Shown: one piece after another, positions 19,725 through 30,608 of the stretch | Layout: each line of letters starts with the position of its first letter | How positions within the stretch are numbered: the first letter of the stretch is position 1 | Origin: Vibrio cidicii | GTDB taxonomy: Bacteria; Pseudomonadota; Gammaproteobacteria; Enterobacterales; Vibrionaceae | Length of the DNA stretch: 64,000 bases | NCBI RefSeq assembly: GCF_009763805.1 | Contig: NZ_CP046803.1 | Span: 434,001 to 498,000, forward strand | Direction of reading: 5' to 3' | Translations under genes and position numbers: made by a program | Notes under the pieces: generated by a model | Seen by the model: the letters and a program-made list of their open reading frames with translations, nothing else | Database searches by the model: none | What the model was told of the DNA's origin: nothing

Positions 19725-19750
19725 GGTCTGTGCAATCACACGCACAGACC
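19725..19750 (-). other. Intercistronic hairpin between CBM lipoprotein and GH17 genes
   Basis: An 8-bp inverted repeat GGTCTGTG/CACAGACC has a 10-base loop and no T-run. A processing or stability hairpin within the operon is more likely than a terminator. Confidence 0.5.
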
Positions 19751-19756
19751 GACTGA

Positions 19757-21974
19757 TTAGTTTGCTGTTAAGCGGATGTTGTCAAAGTCGACGGCAACCG
19801 AGCAGCCCGCCACCGCACCGCATACGCCACCGAGGGTAAAGCCCAGACCCCACTCAGGATCGCTGCCAATATTGAAGGTAAAACTATGTTCTACCCACTC
19901 ATTGGTTGGCGCAGGCAAAGAGAGCACCTCTGTACCAGAAACGCCAGCTGGTGACTCTGTATGAACCACACCATTGACCACACCACCATCGGTCACTTGC
20001 CCTTTCATGTTAAACGTGACCGTAACAGATTGATTTGCAACTAACGTCCCTTGACCAATGCGCTGTTGTTTGATTCGAGCTTCTCCGCCGGAAACCCGCA
20101 GATGTGCGGACGGAGCCATTAATCAAGGAAACACTACCGCCGCCCACTTGAAACCATGGGTCGAGTTTATCTGTCGCAAAGTCACCGTTAACCAGTAAGT
20201 TGCCGGTGTTGTCGACCGGTGGTAGGGTCGGTTCGTCAGGAACAGTAGGCGACGTTGCACCGGTTGCGGAGAAGACCAAGTTATCTACCAGATAACTTGA
20301 ACCAATACCCGAGCCCCATGCAGGGAAGATCATCAGCAAATCAATCTTTGCTAGGTCTAATCCCGCACTGGCAAGATCATTGAGACTAATTTGGTAATGT
20401 TTCCACGTATTCAGTTCAGGTGCTTCAGCCAAGCTCATCTCCAATGCCGTTGCAGCACTCGCGGACTCTACTTTAAATTTCCAATCCGTCGCGCCCGCAT
20501 CATTGGTCAGTTTGAGGTCAAAAGAAACCGTTCCTTTGTCCTGCCAAGCACTCACGTCGATTGGTTGACCATCAACAGCACCAGCATCTGCGCGCGATGA
20601 GAAACCAACCACGGTGGGGCCGTTAATCACAAACTCCGTGACTGCACCATATTGGCTATCTGAGTCTGTGATAACGCTAGGTGTCGAGCCACCACAACAG
20701 TCCCACGCCACCCATTTGGGATTAGCTGCATCGCTAAATAGTGTGATTTGATCAGGTTCGGTGGGTAAATCCGGTTCATCGGGATTGGTTGTGCTATCGG
20801 CATCAACGAAAGTCATGTCATCCCAGTAGAACACCGTCCCTGTGCCCGGTTGGCCAAAATCGAAGAAAATGGACTTCTTATCGTAAACAACACTGGAATC
20901 CACAGTGCCAGCGTGAGGAAGCGAGAAATCAAACGTCACTTTTTCCCAAGCGCCCGCAATCGTGGTTGTCGCCAGCGCTTCGACAAATTTCTCTCCGTCA
21001 TTTTGGTCTTCAAGCTTGAGCAATACAGGTATGCTGCTCTCTTCAGAGTAGATCCACACGGAGACTTTTTGCCGATCGTCGGCAAACGGAATCGCTGTCA
21101 GATCGCCCAAGGTTGTCCCGGCCCACGTTTCAGCGCCGTCGGTTTTGGTGGTTTTGATGATTTGACTGCTCGACGATGCAGCGGCTAAAACCGCAGGATC
21201 GGCGACCCCCAACTGAGAGACCGAACCACCGAAATCCGTCACCGCTTGAGTGAGATCCAGTTTAAGTCCGCTGTCTGCATCAGGTCTTGGTGTCGGATCT
21301 GGGTCTGGTTGCGGCTCCGTCACGCCATCGAGGATAAACTTAATATTATCAACGCGATATACCGCCCCTTCTCCTGTACCCCAGGCTGGATAAATCAAGA
21401 AGTTATCCACACTTGTCAGATCAAGCCCTAAGTTAGCCAAGTCCGCCACCGGGATGGAGACCTTTTGCCATGTGTTGACCTGAGGTGCGGTGATCGATAC
21501 TTCCGCTTCCTCACCGCCTGCATTAATCGCCCCACCATTGCTTTCCAACTTGATAAACCAGTTGGTCGGGCCAGCAATCGGCGCACTCATCAATTTGATA
21601 TCAAATTCAACCGTCCCTTTGGCTTGATAGGCACTAATATCGAGTGGCCCTGCAGTTTGAGAGCGAACAAAACCCAAAACGGCTGGTGTTGCTCCCACAG
21701 TAAACTCCGTCACAATGCCATAGTCCCCAAGCTCCACGGGATTGGTGGGTGTCGTGCCACCACAACAATCCCATGCTGGCCAAGCACTATTAACTTGATC
21801 TTGGAAAATCACGAAGTCCGTACCCGGGTTCGTGGTTGGCGGATTCGTCGTTGGTGGTTCAGGGGTTGTCGGTGGATTCGTTAGGCTCTCTTCACCACAT
21901 CCACTGATCAATAATGCTATCGCACTGGCCAACACAAGATTAGTCAGCCTGAAATACTTTATTTCGTTGCTCAT
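19757..21974 (-). CDS. Multi-CBM glycan-binding lipoprotein, +1 frameshift
   Basis: About 738 residues after repair, with lipobox LISGC (Cys26). No catalytic motif is seen. Two near-identical binding-type modules, each starting with a WPAWDCCGG / WVAWDCCGG block (~56-215 and ~425-575), flank a different beta-sandwich module (~235-400). A final module starting NLLVNGDFATDKLDPW and ending VDFDNIRLTAN looks like the CBM4/9 family. The last module is split by an extra base that can be placed in GAAAC at 20091-20095. Removing one A gives ...VRTSAGSGGEARIKQQ. Proline/threonine-rich linkers separate the modules. Probable role: capture of beta-glucan at the outer surface, comparable in job but not in sequence to SusE/SusF proteins. 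Confidence 0.82.
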
Positions 21975-22163
21975 CCAAATGTCCTTAAAATATATCCATG
22001 ATAATTTTGGTTGTGATCAATCGTCACTCATCGCTCAATAAAGAGCGACTACGAGCGAATAAAAATTCGAAATTTAATTATTTAGCTTTACTGCTTATAT
22101 AAATTAAATTTAAGTTAAATTAATTAAATAAGTTCTTATGCCATTTCATTTAACGTAATTAAC

Positions 22164-23538
22164 TTACCACCAAAGATCAGCTTGGAAGCCAACAATAAAG
22201 TCATCCTCAGGCTTACCTGAAACCTCATTTAAATTAGTCCAAGATTTAGGTAAATATGAGGCTAATAGTCTGATTTCCGGATTCACTCCAACGGAAGTTG
22301 GCAAAATAAACGTTGGTGCAATGGTCAACTTAGATTGGTTCCACGAACTGCCGCCCCAATTGTTGTATGCGTAGCCTACTTCGCCTTGAACGTAGAAATG
22401 AGAACTAACAGGCACTGTCATTCTTGTCATTGCAGACAACCAGTAGTTGTAGTCGCTCTGTGAAACGAGCATCCCCTGACGCCATATGGTTATACTGACC
22501 TTGAATGGATGGGAAAAGCCCGACGCCGTTATCAAAAGTATAGCCCCCCCAGAGCATCACTCTTGCAGAGGTATCATCATCCTCAACTTTTGAGAGGAGC
22601 TGACGCGCATCGCCTGCCGCACCCCAGTCGTCATGCTGCCCCTGAGCTAAAGAGCCGGGAGCATAAGCGTTGTAGTCCGTTATGGTGCCACCTAACAAAT
22701 TGCCAGCCCCCAAGCCTTTACCAGCTTGAGCGATAATATTTGAAAAGCCATTGCCAGCTAGACCAAAGAAGCTCGACATTTTATACGTCAGTGTTAAATC
22801 AAAACCGGTTTCAGCCCACTCTTTGCCCTGTGCATCCCAGTTGTCTGGCATCGCCTTTAATAAAGCGGATACAGAGAGATTATCAAAACTGGTTCCAATA
22901 TGGATTGCATGGAGAAGATTATTTAAGTTAGTCCCATTGTGACCAACTTGTGCTGGAGAATCTGCCCATCGGTCTGTATTTTCGTCATATCTGTCACTGG
23001 CTATATAGGCAAGATCAAATTCATTGCCAAAAAGGCTTAAATCCGTTAAGCCAATTCCGATACCGGACATATCTGTGTAAAAGAAGTCGGTCATGAAAAT
23101 ATAATTATCACTCTTACCATATTCGCGCTTGCCAGCCCAAAACGTGCCCGTTGGTGAAACACCTTTTAGCTCGACGAACGCATTAGTGATCGCCGCATCA
23201 AATCCATCCGCGCTGGAAGATAATCCTGCTTCTTTCCCTTTTGCTCCTACACCAAAATTGATACGAAAATTTCTACCGTCGTCAAAGTCCCAATTGCTAA
23301 CGAGGTTGGCTTTGTAATCGTTGTCGGCTTCAATACCTAAACGACCTAATGTTTCTTTTTGACCAGCAAAATTAGAGCGTTTTAGATCATTCTCCACACT
23401 ATTAATCACACCAGCACGAAAATACCCATGAAATTCAATGCTACTCATCTCCGCGGCATGCGCTTGAGAAGCGAAAGCGAGTCCTATAGCAACGCCGAGC
23501 GCAAGTTTCGATTTTATGAAGTGAAATTGATTGACCAC
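22164..23538 (-). CDS. LamB-type carbohydrate porin (second copy), +1 frameshift
   Basis: About 457 residues after repair. The start is GTG at 23538 with GGGAG seven bases upstream. A signal peptide ends QAHA, and the mature start IEFHGYFRAGVINSV and terminal Trp-Trp match the first porin. Two overlapping frames meet near 22465. Removing one A from GAAAC at 22462-22466 gives YNHMASGDARSQSDYNYW, which aligns with the first porin. It is the first gene of a run of five on the minus strand (porin, CBM lipoprotein, GH17, GH16, binding lipoprotein). A regulon palindrome lies 86 bases upstream. It probably imports laminari-oligosaccharides across the outer membrane. Confidence 0.87.
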
Positions 23539-23623
23539 TGTGGTTCTCCCTTTTGTCCCTAAGCCCTTGATTACAAGGCGATCACGATTGGATTAAATGC
23601 TTTCGGCTTTGGCAAGTAGCAAA

Positions 23624-23635
23624 GAAAGCGCTTTC
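23624..23635. promoter_or_regulatory. Regulon operator palindrome 5
   Basis: GAAAGCGCTTTC sits inside an 18-bp perfect palindrome (23621-23638), 86 bases upstream of the second porin and in the divergent promoter region shared with the LacI-type gene. Confidence 0.82.
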
Positions 23636-23796
23636 TTTAAAAGTTTAAAAAATAGGCCCATCTGTTAATGAAGCCATAACATTGAAACTAATTTGTTACC
23701 ACAACAAGCAGTACGTTATATTGCAATCGATGGAATCCACCGTTACTGACCATTGTAGCGGCTATAAATCGTATAAAACGCGACCTCTATCACCAA

Positions 23797-23808
23797 GCAA
23801 GCGCTTTC
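23797..23808. promoter_or_regulatory. Regulon operator palindrome 6 (one mismatch)
   Basis: GCAAGCGCTTTC differs from the consensus at one base. It lies about 185 bases before the LacI-type start codon, consistent with autoregulation or looping with palindrome 5. Confidence 0.65.
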
Positions 23809-23993
23809 TTTATGCATAGATCACATTATAATCGCTTCTACCACGTTTTAATTGTGATGGAATTTGACGCAGATGCGCTGAACCTTGTTCAGTTCCAATA
23901 TTTGTCATCTCGATGTCAAGAGCGCTAGGTGCTGTGAGAACACGAGGTTACACTGTCGACTTGAACTCAAAAGGCAACATAAGGGGAGTTCCA

Positions 23994-24993
23994 TTGATCA
24001 CCATTAAAGAAGTCTCTGAGCTGGCGAATGTCTCTCAATCAACGGTTTCAAGAGCACTTAATAACCATCCAACGGTAAAAGAAGCCAACCGTAAGAAAGT
24101 CTTCGAAGCGATTGAAAAGCTTGGTTACAAACCGAACGCCTTTGCACAGGCGCTCGCTTCAAGCCGCTCTAACAGCATCGGCATGTTAGTCGGCTCGCTA
24201 GACGGCCCATTTTATGGCCCACTCATGCATCACGCGGAAAACACCGTAAGACAGAACAACATTCACTTGATCGTCACCAGCGGTCAGGAGTCTCACACCA
24301 AAGAGCAAGATTCGATTAACTTTTTGCGCTCAAAGCAAGTGGATGGCTTGATTGTTCATTCCGACAAGCTCTCTGATGATGAGCTGATTGAGGTGGTTGA
24401 ACGTCAAAACGCGACAATTGTTTTGAACCGCTACATTCCTGAAATCGCTGATCACTGCATTTTTATTGATAACGAACTTGGCGGCTATTTAGCCACCAAA
24501 CACCTTCTTGAACATGGTCACAAGAAAGTGGCGTGCATTACAGGTCAACTGAGCAAAGGCGATAGCCGAGAGCGCTTGCAAGGTTATCGTAATGCGCTGG
24601 CCGAGTTTGGTATTGCTTATGATGCTAACTTGATTGTTGAAGGACGTTTTGACCACCAAGGCAACCACGAAGCGGCGCGCCGTCTGCTCGATCGCGATCC
24701 ACAAATCACCGCCATTTTCTGCCAAAACGACAACATTGCTCTGGCGGTTTACGATGTGGCCGCAGAAACGCGGATTGGCAATTGGCGACGATCTTTCTGT
24801 GGTCGGTTTTGACAACGATACTCACAGCCAGCACATTCGCCCACGATTAACCACGGTGAACTTCCCTGTGATGGAAATGGGCTGCGAAGCGGCCAAAGGG
24901 GTATTGGCGCTAGTCAACAAGCAAAGCTATCCATTGAAGCACAAACTGACGCCAGAACTGGTGGTACGAGATTCGGTGAAAGCCTGCCAATAG
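23994..24993 (+). CDS. LacI family transcriptional regulator, +1 frameshift
   Basis: About 332 residues after repair. The TTG start at 23994 is chosen because GGGGAG lies five bases upstream and the LacI helix-turn-helix begins at once (ITIKEVSELANVSQSTVSRALNN, residues 1-23). The HTH is followed by the hinge helix region and a periplasmic-binding-protein-like effector domain (IGMLVGSLDGPFYGPL...). The frame breaks after VYDVAAE. Removing one A from GAAAC at 24765-24769 restores AAERGLAIGDDLSVVGFDND, a classic LacI block. It is the best candidate to bind the nine palindromes in this locus and to sense an imported beta-glucan oligosaccharide or glucose derivative. As written the C-terminal effector and dimer region is lost. 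Confidence 0.9.
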
Positions 24994-25041
24994 ACAAGGC
25001 GATTCAACCCAAAAGTAGCAAGTTCCCCGCCTTGATCTTTT

Positions 25042-25080
25042 GTTAGTAAGAGCATGTTAGTAAAAGCACGTTAGTAAAAG
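25042..25080. repeat. Three short tandem repeats
   Basis: There are almost three copies of a 14-base unit, GTTAGTAAAAGCAC with small variations, downstream of the LacI-type stop and just before the terminator. Confidence 0.7.
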
Positions 25081-25082
25081 AA

Positions 25083-25114
25083 AAAATGGCCTCACATCTT
25101 AGTGAGGCCATTTT
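25083..25114. terminator. Bidirectional terminator between regulator and phosphorylase genes
   Basis: A 13-bp stem AAAATGGCCTCAC/GTGAGGCCATTTT has a 6-base loop and runs of T on both strands. It serves the two convergent genes. Confidence 0.9.
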
Positions 25115-25139
25115 GTTTTCATCGGCTTATTTGTAGAAT

Positions 25140-28100
25140 TTAACCGCGATAAAGCATGGATTCTGGCAAGCTCACCAGCACTTTTTCCACTTCACCCGTG
25201 CGAGCAAAAATCGCTTGGCTGATATTTCGCTCAAGTTCCAGTTGATCAAAAAGCTGCACACTGTCATCGTTCATCATCACTTCAATATGTCCTTGCGCCT
25301 GTTCGCTGATCTGGTAGATAAACGGTACCTGACAATAGGTGAACGCAAGCTGACCGGCTTCAAGCACATAACTGCGCTTTTCACCCGACAGCGCCAAACA
25401 GCTAAACGTGGTCGATTGGGTAAGGAACTCTTGTTTTCTCAGCAATGTCGGCTGAATGCGAATCGCCTCTTCTTTGACCTCGATGCCCAGTTCGGCAAAG
25501 CGCGTCAGCACTTCTTCTTTCACTTGGCCTGTCATGCCAGGCTGCTGCGCACCCGCGTGTTTTGGCGTGTGTGAGTATGGGTCGGTTGGGAACGCGCCGT
25601 AATTTTGCGGCGTTTTGTTAAAACCAATACCCTGACGAAACGCGGTAGTAGTAGTGCGCCAACTGCTTGGTTTCTTCGCTGTTTGCATCTTGTTCCAACG
25701 CAAACTGGTAGTTTTCTTGCACTGCCAGCAGCAGTTTGGAGACCATGTGCCAGTAGATACAGCCCAAACCTTCGTAACCAAACATGGTGCCGGAGCGGCC
25801 AGTAAAGGCGCGGTGGTTGAATACTTGCTCGTAAAGCGCATCCAGCTCGTCCCACTGCTCTTTGCCAAGCTCAGGATAGTCTGCTTTTACCTGTGCGACC
25901 GCCTTGCGTAGCCCATCGACATTTTCAAACGCAGCGTGGAAATGGCAATCGCCTTGGATATCACGCTGCACGATGCGTTGATCACCCTTCGCTAGCATCT
26001 CGCTAATGACACGAGTTGCTTCAACTTGATCAGGCGCGATACGATTGCGCTCAACAAACGCGGGCAACTGGCGATCTGGATAGAGCATAAAGCTTTGCTG
26101 ATCGTCACGGTACATGTCGCTGCTAAACAGTTTGTCCAACAACTCAACGGCTTGTTTCGGAGTCAGCACGCCTGCGCTCAATACCGCCACTTGCCCTTCC
26201 AGCATAGGGTAGAGATTCTCGATGTTGAGGCTTTCACCCGAGTAAGTCAGGATGTTGTAAGCGTTGTACAAACCATCTTCACGCAAGTTGTTCTCGATGC
26301 TCGAATCAAGTACCACAAGGCTGGCTTCCAGCAGTTTCTCTAGCGCGCTTTTCTCCACCTTGGTTTTGCCCGAGAAACCATTCATGCGGTAAACGCGCTG
26401 TCTATAGTCATCGGCCGATTTTTCTAGCAGAGTCAAAATCGCTTTGCGTGTCTGACGGTTCACCGTACCTTGACGGATCTCTTTGGTTGCGTCTTGCAAA
26501 ATACGGGTGATGGCGAGCATCCAATCAAACACTTCTTTCGACATCGAGACAGATGACGGCAGTTCGCTCATTAATCCCTGCAAGAAGGCGACATAACGGC
26601 GCATGTAGTACAAGGTAACCATAGAGAGGCCATTGCCGACAATCGCGTTATTGGCATCGTTCCATTCCGGGCGCTGAGTGTTAAGCCAAATACCGCCATC
26701 CAGTACCAAATTGCTCAGTTTCGACAGCAGAGGCACCAGCACTTTTTCACACAAGTTCACCATGTAAACGCTCTCTTCCCCTTCGAGAACTAAGCGGCCA
26801 TCACTGCCCAACTGCGCCACTCTTTCTTCGATGCGCTTTTGTCGAGCATAGTTAAACGCCACCGTGTCTTTTGGATTGGCGAACAACTTGTCCACGCCAC
26901 ACAGTTCGTACGGCACATTGGCGTAGCTAAACAGATCGCTAGTGAGCAACTCGCTAAGCTCTTCACGTTGATATTTCTTCGCCAACTCAAGGAACTTCAG
27001 CAAGTAGATGATCTGGTGATCGCCCCAGTAACCGATGTTACTCCATGGGTCATCCGCTTCCAGCAGCTCCCAATCGATGCCCTCTTTGGTGATGCGATAC
27101 GGGTTGTAGCCATCCATGGTCGAGGCGTTAACAAACTTCGCCATGAATGAAGAGATGAAACCCGGATAGCTCAGCGCCAACGCTTCCCAGTTTTGGAAAA
27201 TGTCACGCCAGTTACCTTGATAGGAAAGCAGACGTTTCGCCGTGTTCATCTTTGAGTTTGATTTCGTAGTGGTTCCACGGGCGGCTTGGGTCGCCATGAC
27301 GACGGCCAAAGGTCAGTGGCAAATATTCGTAACTCAAACGCAGCAACTGCGCATCGCCAGTGAGCTTCGCCAGGAGCACCAGTTCTGCGTGAGTGAAACT
27401 CTCTGGCAGATCAGCGAAGAAGGTTTGCTGACGCGCCACCACCTGTTGGTTGGTTTTGCGCATGGTTTTCAGCACATCTTGCTTGTCGAGCTGGTAGTTG
27501 TTTTCAATCACGCCGCCGCGCATGCTGTTGAACAGTACGTTGGCGTAGTGGTGCACAAACGTGGTCTCTTCTGCGGTCACTTGCCAAGCATCCCCGCCTG
27601 ACATCAGGGCAATCAGCTCTTGCTGATTCTGTGCAATACTCGCCTCGATCTGCTGTTCTACATTCGCGGGCGTCGCCAACTGCTGCTCTAAAGCACGCAC
27701 ATCACAATGGTTTTTGTCGATATCCGCCACAATCAACCAGTGCTTACTCTGCCCTGCTGTCAGCTTGATGGTTTTGTTGATCAAGTAACTGCCGCGTACG
27801 CCACGTGTCAGTGGCTCGTTAGCAATTGGCTTACCACAGCGGAACTCGCCCAACTGTTCGCTGCTGAGCAGAATTTGGCCGTAGTCGTTATCGATGCTAA
27901 ACACTGTGGTCGCTAACAGGGATTCGGCAGGCTCTGCACGGTCACTCAACTTAGCGTACATGGTGTAGAGCGCCAGTGACGTGCCTTCCACTTGCTCATT
28001 CCACTTGTAGGCATCCACCAAAGCACTGCGCGTTTGCAACGCCGCCAGAGGTGCGCCCGACGGCAATAGGTTTTGCAAACCGTCGAGAATGTCGAGCTCA

Positions 28101-28591
28101 CGCTCTTGGCCAGAGAGATCGCTGATTTGCGCGCGACGCACAAAGCCAAACTCTTCGCTGCTAGCCCATGAGTATTGGAATTTCAGTTTTAATGTGTGAT
28201 TAAGCTCTTCAAAAACGATTTTGTCGCCGATGCTGTTTTTATAAAGATTGCGCTCGACTTGGTACAAGCCATCGTGGAAACGGTTGAACGGTTCCCACAG
28301 CACCCAGCGGCCATCTTGCTGTACACGAACAATGGTTTTCGAGCCGGTGTTTTCCGCGCTTTCATGAATATGATCCACCGATTTGTACGGGAAAAGGGCA
28401 TTTTCAGGGCGAATACGCCCCGCCGACAAACTGCCTGTTGAGGAGATAAACAGCCAATGGTCGCTGGAAGAGACCACACTAATAAAAAATGGCGCCATTC
28501 TGTCTACGTTGGCGATTTTGTAGTAACGCTCGCCAAGTAAATCAACAAAAGAACCCGTGACTGTTTGGTTTTTAATCTGAGTAAGATTCAT
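25140..28591 (-). CDS. Large GH94-related beta-glucan phosphorylase (GH149-like), two +1 frameshifts
   Basis: Three overlapping frames join into one protein of 1149 residues when one base is removed from GTTTC at 27234-27238 (giving EHGE-RLLSYQGNWRDIFQNWEAL) and from GAAAC at 25637-25641 (giving HYYYRV-RQGIGFNKTPQNYG). The N-terminal beta domain and (alpha/alpha)6 barrel resemble GH94 phosphorylases. RPEWNDANNAIVG places the probable general acid at Asp645. It is much longer than the ~800 residues of GH94 cellobiose phosphorylases and matches the ~1100 of GH149 or GH161 beta-1,3-glucan phosphorylases. It would phosphorolyse imported laminari-oligosaccharides to glucose-1-phosphate. It has no signal peptide. 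It is the last gene after the ABC transporter and has its own palindrome at 28611. Confidence 0.82.
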
Positions 28592-28610
28592 AATTTCATT
28601 CCGACTAAAA

Positions 28611-28622
28611 GAAAGCGCTTTC
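28611..28622. promoter_or_regulatory. Regulon operator palindrome 7
   Basis: Perfect GAAAGCGCTTTC lies in the 64-base gap between the second ATPase gene and the phosphorylase, 20 bases before the phosphorylase start. It implies an internal promoter under the same repressor. Confidence 0.8.
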
Positions 28623-28655
28623 TCTTTGCGCTTTTTTAAATAGATAAGCTAACCA

Positions 28656-29642
28656 TCACCCAGCAAGGTGATGGCAACGAGCAAAATGATTTTCTGCAAT
28701 TTGGGTGGGTTCTGGCAGCGATTGCGTACACTGCTCAGTCGCTTTCAGACAGCGAGCCGCGAATGGACAACCAATACTGCTGGGTTTCCACAGTGGAATA
28801 TCACCTTTTTTCGCTTGCAACTCCCGCCTCCCCGCTTTGCCCACTTCTGGCACCGCCGAAAGCAGCAGTTGCGAATACGGATGCTGCGGGTTTTGCGTCA
28901 CACTGTCACTATCCCCCCACTCCACCATATGGCCGACGTACATCACTGCGGTCTTTTCCGCGAAGTAACGCGCGGTCGCAATGTCGTGAGTAATGTACAT
29001 AAATGAGATGCCGTGTTTGTCTTTCAGATCCGCCATCAAGTTCAAAATGCCTAAACGAACCGACACATCCAACATCGAGATCGGCTCATCGGCCAAAATC
29101 ACTTCCGGGTCAACGGCGATAGCACGTGCAATCGCAACGCGCTGGCGCTGGCCGCCACTGAGTTCGTGCGGGTATTTTTCCGCAGTCTCTTTGGCTGGCG
29201 ACAAGCCCACCAGCTCAAGCAGTTCAAACACCAGTTTGGGAATAGCAGCGTTATCGGCCCGTTTGTGGATCTGCAACGGGCGCGCAATGTGGTGATAGAT
29301 GGTGTGCACCGGATTGAGTGAACCAAAGGGGTCTTGAAAAATCATCTGCACTTGACGTGCGTATTCCAACTCACCATTTTCTTTGATGTAATCAGCCAGC
29401 GGTTGGCCTTTGAAGCTGACTTCCCCGGAGGTTTTATCGTAGATGCGGGTTAAAATGCGTGCTCCGGTACTTTTGCCCGAGCCCGACTCACCGACAATCG
29501 CCAGCGCTTCGCCTTTGCGCAGTTCAAACGACACATCGTTCACCGCGCGCATCAGATTACTTTTCACCGATTGACCCAGAGGAAAATCTTTCACCAGATT
29601 CTTAACCGAAAGAATCACTTCAGGTGTGTTTACTTGTTGCAT
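28656..29642 (-). CDS. Oligosaccharide ABC transporter ATP-binding protein (DppF-like)
   Basis: This 328-residue ATPase is the second of two in a Dpp/Opp-type importer. Walker A is GESGSGKST, the signature is LSGGQRQR and Walker B is VILADEP. The C-terminal oligopeptide/dipeptide-type extension carries the CPFAARC cysteine cluster. It is encoded 12 bases after the partner ATPase, and their products form the heterodimeric motor. In Vibrio, peptide-type ABC systems are also known to carry chito- and cello-oligosaccharides, and here the flanking phosphorylase and glucanases point to beta-glucan oligosaccharides. Confidence 0.92.
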   Translation of the reverse strand: MQQVNTPEVILSVKNLVKDFPLGQSVKSNLMRAVNDVSFELRKGEALAIVGESGSGKSTGARILTRIYDKTSGEVSFKGQPLADYIKENGELEYARQVQMIFQDPFGSLNPVHTIYHHIARPLQIHKRADNAAIPKLVFELLELVGLSPAKETAEKYPHELSGGQRQRVAIARAIAVDPEVILADEPISMLDVSVRLGILNLMADLKDKHGISFMYITHDIATARYFAEKTAVMYVGHMVEWGDSDSVTQNPQHPYSQLLLSAVPEVGKAGRRELQAKKGDIPLWKPSSIGCPFAARCLKATEQCTQSLPEPTQIAENHFARCHHLAG

Positions 29643-29654
29643 ATTTCCCCCAAA

Positions 29655-30608
29655 CTACACTGAATGACAAGAGACTAGGCTGCCGTTGCCGACATGTTTG
29701 AGATGTGGCTCTTGCTGCTTACACACGGATGCACAAATAGCGCAGCGTTCTTGGAAATTACATCCCGTTGGGATATTGAGCAGATTGACCGGGTTACCGG
29801 GAATACCGTAAAGACGCTCTTTTGGCCCGTGAATGGTCGGGAATGACGAGATCAATCCTTTGGTATAAGGGTGCTGCGGATTGCCAAAAACTTGCTGCGC
29901 CTCGCCCAGCTCAATTAAGTTGCCAGCGTACATCACACCAATGCGGTCAGCGATTTCGCCCATCAAACTCAAATCGTGGCTGATGAACAGAATCGAAAAG
30001 CCAAACTTGCTCTTGAGTTCGTACAGCTCGTTGAGAATTTCACGCTCAACCACCACATCCAGCGCCGTGGTTGGCTCGTCCATGATGATCAGTTTCGGCT
30101 CAAGCGCCAGTGCCACCGCAATCACCACGCGCTGCCTCATACCGCCACTGAGTTGGTGCGGGAAGCTGCTCATGCGATCGCCATGAATACCGACCACTTT
30201 TAGCAGTTCTACCGCACGCTCATGAGCTTGTTTGTAAGACACTTTGCGGTGCGCCAAAATCACATCCGTCAGCTGCTCACCAATGGTAATGACTGGGTTG
30301 AGCGAGTTCATCGCACTTTGGAACACCACCGATACATCGTTCCAGCGAAAATCGCGCAGTTGACGATCGTTCATCTTCAACACATCTTGCCCTTTATAGA
30401 GGATTTCCCCTTCCGAGATGAGCGCAGGCGCTTTATGCAGACGCGAGATGGCAAACGCTAAGGTACTTTTACCACAGCCAGACTCCCCTGCAAGCCCTAA
30501 GGTTTCACCGGGTGCGATGGTTAAGCTTACGTTATTCACTGCGCGCGCCACGCCATTGGGTGAGACGTAATCTACGCACAAGTTATTGATTTCAAGTAAC
30601 TGACTCAT
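29655..30608 (-). CDS. Oligosaccharide ABC transporter ATP-binding protein (DppD-like)
   Basis: This 317-residue ATPase has Walker A GESGCGKST, signature LSGGMRQR and Walker B LIIMDEPT. The C-terminal extension has the cysteine cluster CNFQERCAICASVC typical of the oligopeptide/dipeptide subfamily. Its ATG overlaps the stop of the second permease (ATGA), so translation is coupled. It energises uptake with the DppF-like partner. Confidence 0.92.
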   Translation of the reverse strand: MSQLLEINNLCVDYVSPNGVARAVNNVSLTIAPGETLGLAGESGCGKSTLAFAISRLHKAPALISEGEILYKGQDVLKMNDRQLRDFRWNDVSVVFQSAMNSLNPVITIGEQLTDVILAHRKVSYKQAHERAVELLKVVGIHGDRMSSFPHQLSGGMRQRVVIAVALALEPKLIIMDEPTTALDVVVEREILNELYELKSKFGFSILFISHDLSLMGEIADRIGVMYAGNLIELGEAQQVFGNPQHPYTKGLISSFPTIHGPKERLYGIPGNPVNLLNIPTGCNFQERCAICASVCKQQEPHLKHVGNGSLVSCHSV

